This document shows, piece after piece, positions 13,780-15,965 of a DNA stretch of 15,965 bases (within the stretch, counting starts at the first letter, position 1; every line of letters starts with the position of its first letter). A model generated the notes under the pieces. That model was not told where the DNA came from, did no database searches, and worked only from the letters and a program-made list of their open reading frames with translations. Source of the stretch: JBLHIK01 sp047614005 (GTDB taxonomy: Bacteria > Patescibacteriota > Minisyncoccia > Phycocordibacterales > UBA1006); contig JBLHIK010000016.1 of the NCBI GenBank assembly GCA_047614005.1, positions 1-15,965 of the forward strand. The letters are read 5' to 3'. The translations under genes were made by a program, and so were the position numbers.

Positions 13780-13958
13780 TTAGTTCTTATTAATAATTTC
13801 TTTAGCTAGTAACCAAAGCTCTTTACCGACATCAGGATCGAATCCCGATTCACTAATGCAGGATAGTCACTAAATCTATCCTTTCTGTTCGGTCTATAAT
13901 AGTCAACGTTAAATTCTGAACCAAGTAAAAAATCCGCTCGCATGAGTGGATCCTTTGT
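13780..13958 (-). pseudogene. Frameshifted C-terminal gene fragment (possibly a short-chain dehydrogenase)
   Basis: On the minus strand two adjacent frames look coding in sequence. The first, after a TAG at 13959-13961, reads DPLMRADFLLGSEFNVDYYR and continues to SDYPALV. Near 13850-13862 the coding character moves to the next frame, ESGFDPDVGKELWLLAKEII, which ends in TAA at 13780-13782. A one-base loss would join them as DYPALV-SESGF. The ending DPDVGKELWLLAKEI resembles the C-terminus of many short-chain dehydrogenases (DPxLxxxLWxxSEE), but the conserved catalytic parts are missing, so this is only a suggestion. The fragment lies between the photolyase and the polyprenyl synthase, on the same strand as both. 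Confidence 0.45.
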
Positions 13959-13974
13959 CTATGGTAGTTGTTGT

Positions 13975-14979
13975 TTATTCTAGAAGTAAAAGATTTAATA
14001 CTTCACGAACCTTTTCTTTTATATCGCCGTATTCAGCATCAATATCTTCAATAAGATCAAGTCTTTTTTGAAATTCTTTTTCATAAGGAGTTTTGAGGTC
14101 GATATCTCTAAATATTAATTCTAATTGAGAGATGTCGTGTAAATCCTTAACTTTAATAATTTCTTCAAATTTTTCAGGGTAATTCTCTTTAATATGTAAC
14201 ATTACCCATGTTGTCTGGTTTTCTGAGATATCACCGAACAATGGTTTACCACTATTTTTATCAATACAATCAATAATATCATCTCTTATCTGAAACAAAA
14301 GACCGAGTTCTGTCATTACTGATATAAGTACAGCTAAGGATTCTTTTGATTGATTGTCACTTAACATGAATCCAAAAAGAGCGGGACTGGTAAATGTGTA
14401 CCAAGCAGTCTTGAGTTCATACCGCGCAATAACTGTTTCTTTAGATACAGTACCAAGTGTTTTATTCATACCAAATGAATCTAAGTATTGACCTCGGATA
14501 GTTCGTTGAATCATCTTTCTGAATTCTTCAAATATTGGCTTTGGTAAATTTGCTGCTTTTGCTATTGATTCTGTAAGGAAAACATCTCCTAATAGAAGAG
14601 CTATATCTTTCCCAAGCATTTTATTTTCCTGAGAAAACTTTTGAGTCGCAACATGAATTGTAGGAACTCCTCTCCGTAAAACTGACTCGTCCATAATATC
14701 GTCGTGTATAATTGCTGCAAGGTGAAAAAGTTCAGACGCAATACATATATCCATTAATAAATCTTTGTCTACGTCCGTATCAGCAAAAAAGTTTATCAAA
14801 AATGGCCGTATTCTTTTTCCACCCTTAATATAATCAAGAACAATCTCAAATAGTGATTCATCAAGATCTGTTGTAACTGGATGAAAGTCACGTTGTTCTT
14901 TTATAATACTCTCAACCTCTTTTACAAAGTAGATATTAAAATTTTCTTTAAATTTTTTAATTTTTTTTTCAGTCTTCAT
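13975..14979 (-). CDS. Polyprenyl diphosphate synthase, probably geranylgeranyl diphosphate synthase
   Basis: A 334-residue all-helical trans-prenyltransferase that condenses IPP with allylic diphosphates. GGKRIRP (53-59) binds IPP. The first Asp-rich motif is DDIMDE (93-98) followed by RRGVPTIH. The second is QIRDDIID (230-237). KT (190-191) and GQYLD (163-167) are also conserved. Residues 4 and 5 before the first motif are alanines, which in this family leaves room for products longer than C15. Together with the divergent phytoene synthase this favours GGPP (C20). The Lys that follows the second motif in most relatives (GKxT or DNKCSW) is Gln255 in GDISENQTTWV. Start at 14979, 20 bp from the divergent neighbour's ATG. 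Class is sure, chain length inferred. Confidence 0.88.
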   Translation of the reverse strand: MKTEKKIKKFKENFNIYFVKEVESIIKEQRDFHPVTTDLDESLFEIVLDYIKGGKRIRPFLINFFADTDVDKDLLMDICIASELFHLAAIIHDDIMDESVLRRGVPTIHVATQKFSQENKMLGKDIALLLGDVFLTESIAKAANLPKPIFEEFRKMIQRTIRGQYLDSFGMNKTLGTVSKETVIARYELKTAWYTFTSPALFGFMLSDNQSKESLAVLISVMTELGLLFQIRDDIIDCIDKNSGKPLFGDISENQTTWVMLHIKENYPEKFEEIIKVKDLHDISQLELIFRDIDLKTPYEKEFQKRLDLIEDIDAEYGDIKEKVREVLNLLLLE

Positions 14980-14999
14980 GTGTTAAAATATTATAACAT
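14980..14999. promoter_or_regulatory. 20-bp divergent promoter with palindromic core
   Basis: This is the whole spacer between the two divergent ATGs. TATAAT on the minus strand (14990-14995) lies 10 nt before the synthase ATG. On the plus strand TATTAT (14989-14994) or TAAAAT (14984-14989) precedes the phytoene synthase ATG. Bases 14981-14998 form an inverted repeat, TGTTAAAAT/ATTATAACA, with one mismatched pair. The two -10 elements overlap, so simultaneous firing is unlikely, and the -35 regions must lie in the neighbouring coding sequences. Confidence 0.55.
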
Positions 15000-15902
15000 A
15001 TGTCAGATTATAACACGTACAAAAAAAATGAATATCAAGCTGACTTACACTATTGTAGTAAATTCATTTTTTCTTTTGGGTCTAATTATGCCTTAGCTAC
15101 AATGCTATTTAGTAAAAAGATTCGTGAAGCTACTATCTTCTTCTATTCTTTTGTTAGGTATGCGGATGAGCTTGTAGATAATCCAGAAATAAAGATGGAA
15201 GGACAAACTCACAATAATTTAGATGAATTCGTCGCGGAATGGGAGGATGTTTTAAAAAGTGGTCTCAGAAAAGATTCCCACTCAATTTTGCGATCAAATT
15301 ACTGGCTGTTTAAAAAATACGAAATACCTTTTGATTACACAGTTGATTTTCTTTCCGCAATGAAACAGGATATAGAAAAGTCTCGTTATCAGACATATGT
15401 AGAACTAGAAAAGTATATGTGGGGATCAGCATCAATTATAGGTCACGTGATGACACATATCGTTGGATACAGTGACGTGATTGCATTTGAACATGCTAAG
15501 GCTCTTAGTGAAGGAATGCAAATGGCAAATTTCTTGCGCGATATAAATGAAGACTATCAAGAGCGAAATCGTATTTATCTCCCTCAGGATGAAATGCTAA
15601 ATTTTGGCGTCACTGAGGAAATGATTGCTCGTCAAAAAATGACGCCTGAGCTTTATAATCTAGTCCATTATTATGTAGAAAAAGCTGAAGGTTTATTTAC
15701 TAAAGGAATTAATGGGATTAGGTATCTAGAAAGTGGTAGATTCTCTATCTTGCTTGCAAGTCGTATGTACAGAGAAAATATTAGAATTCTTAAAAGACGA
15801 CACTATGATCTCTTTGGTGCAAAGATTCGACTTTCTAAATCAAAAAAGATACAGATCTTACTAAACACTTTTGTATTTTATTTACTAAGAGGTTTAAAAT
15901 AA
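15000..15902 (+). CDS. crtB: Phytoene/squalene synthase family protein, probably phytoene synthase
   Basis: A 300-residue head-to-head prenyl transferase, which with GGPP makes 15-cis-phytoene, the first carotenoid. The substrate-binding motif one is YADELVD (54-60), with D56 and D60. Motif two lies in QMANFLRDINEDYQER (174-189), with D181 and D185, followed by NRIYLPQDEM. YCSKFIFSFGSNYALATMLF (18-37) corresponds to the conserved SxTF...LFP stretch, and D124 in MKQDIEKSRY fits the usual LxxMxxD helix. Squalene or 4,4'-diapophytoene synthase cannot be ruled out from sequence alone; the synthase and elongase-like neighbours favour phytoene. Start is the first in-frame ATG and is 5 nt after TATTAT. 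The next gene starts 4 bp after the stop. Confidence 0.88.
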   Translation: MSDYNTYKKNEYQADLHYCSKFIFSFGSNYALATMLFSKKIREATIFFYSFVRYADELVDNPEIKMEGQTHNNLDEFVAEWEDVLKSGLRKDSHSILRSNYWLFKKYEIPFDYTVDFLSAMKQDIEKSRYQTYVELEKYMWGSASIIGHVMTHIVGYSDVIAFEHAKALSEGMQMANFLRDINEDYQERNRIYLPQDEMLNFGVTEEMIARQKMTPELYNLVHYYVEKAEGLFTKGINGIRYLESGRFSILLASRMYRENIRILKRRHYDLFGAKIRLSKSKKIQILLNTFVFYLLRGLK

Positions 15903-15906
15903 TATC

Positions 15907-15965
15907 ATGAAAATAAAACGATTACTAAATATTTCACGTCCTCGGTTCTGGAGATATGTCCTTGG
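15907..15965 (+). CDS. Start of a UbiA-family prenyltransferase, lycopene elongase-like (partial)
   Basis: Only the first 19 codons and two bases are in the window. The peptide MKIKRLLNISRPRFWRYVL contains SRPRFW, a start typical of UbiA-type membrane prenyltransferases annotated as lycopene elongases (CrtEb/Lye), which commonly begin with SRPRFWLY followed by GP. UbiA proteins of other pathways usually read RPxxW or RPH here. It begins 4 bp after the phytoene synthase stop, so it shares that operon. If correct, the operon makes C45/C50 carotenoids. With so few residues, another UbiA activity remains possible. Confidence 0.6.
   Translation, partial: MKIKRLLNISRPRFWRYVL

Noticed and set aside
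13835..13860. T-arm-like sequence (GGATCGAATCCC) suggesting a tRNA
   Set aside because: No acceptor, D or anticodon arms can be built around it and the stem has a mismatch. The bases fit better as codons of the ESGFDPD segment.
15604..15645. Inverted repeat GGCGTCA/TGACGCC within crtB
   Set aside because: It lies inside a conserved coding region with a long spacer and no T-run; probably coincidental.
1..15965. CRISPR arrays, insertion sequences, rRNA or tRNA genes, attachment sites
   Set aside because: No regularly spaced repeats, transposase motifs, conserved RNA structures or integrase genes were found on either strand.

Overview
The window reads as chromosome of an AT-rich Candidate Phyla Radiation (Patescibacteria) bacterium, probably a Paceibacteria/Parcubacteria-type lineage. 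This is inferred from the compact cell-division cluster, small proteins, lack of Shine-Dalgarno sites, divergent housekeeping proteins and a MurF without its usual N-terminal domain. No rRNA or tRNA is present to settle taxonomy. All long genes read through with the standard code; TGA is not reassigned.

Layout. (1) 1-4444, housekeeping and membrane genes: lepA (EF4), two paralogous six-helix membrane proteins on the minus strand, a 37-residue membrane peptide, an FtsB/DivIC-like septum protein and a glutaredoxin. A 46-bp exact direct repeat containing the lepA terminator recurs 911 bp downstream and brackets the first membrane-protein gene. (2) 4445-9230, a shortened dcw cluster: mraZ, rsmH, an ftsL-like gene, ftsI (class B PBP) and murF. 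MraZ-type boxes surround the upstream promoter. (3) 9226-10390, a small operon: a possible 26-aa peptide, a TfoX N-terminal-domain protein, an EVE-domain protein and a GIY-YIG nuclease. (4) 10391-13974, a photolyase module: two convergent photolyase genes 12 bp apart, flanked by broken gene remnants (a PLP-enzyme tail at 10543-10938 and a frameshifted tail at 13780-13958). (5) 13975-15965, an isoprenoid/carotenoid locus: a polyprenyl diphosphate synthase divergent from phytoene synthase, followed by the start of a UbiA-type prenyltransferase whose first residues resemble lycopene elongases.

How it fits together. Regions 4 and 5 look like an acquired light-protection island: two DNA photorepair enzymes beside enzymes for GGPP, phytoene and possibly C50 carotenoids. 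The first photolyase belongs to the iron-sulfur bacterial cryptochrome/photolyase (FeS-BCP) family, but all four cluster cysteines are replaced or deleted while the His-His pair of (6-4) photolyases remains. A second theme is promoter architecture: most transcription units have a TATAAT-like -10 element only 5-10 nt before the ATG, so many mRNAs here are predicted to be leaderless.
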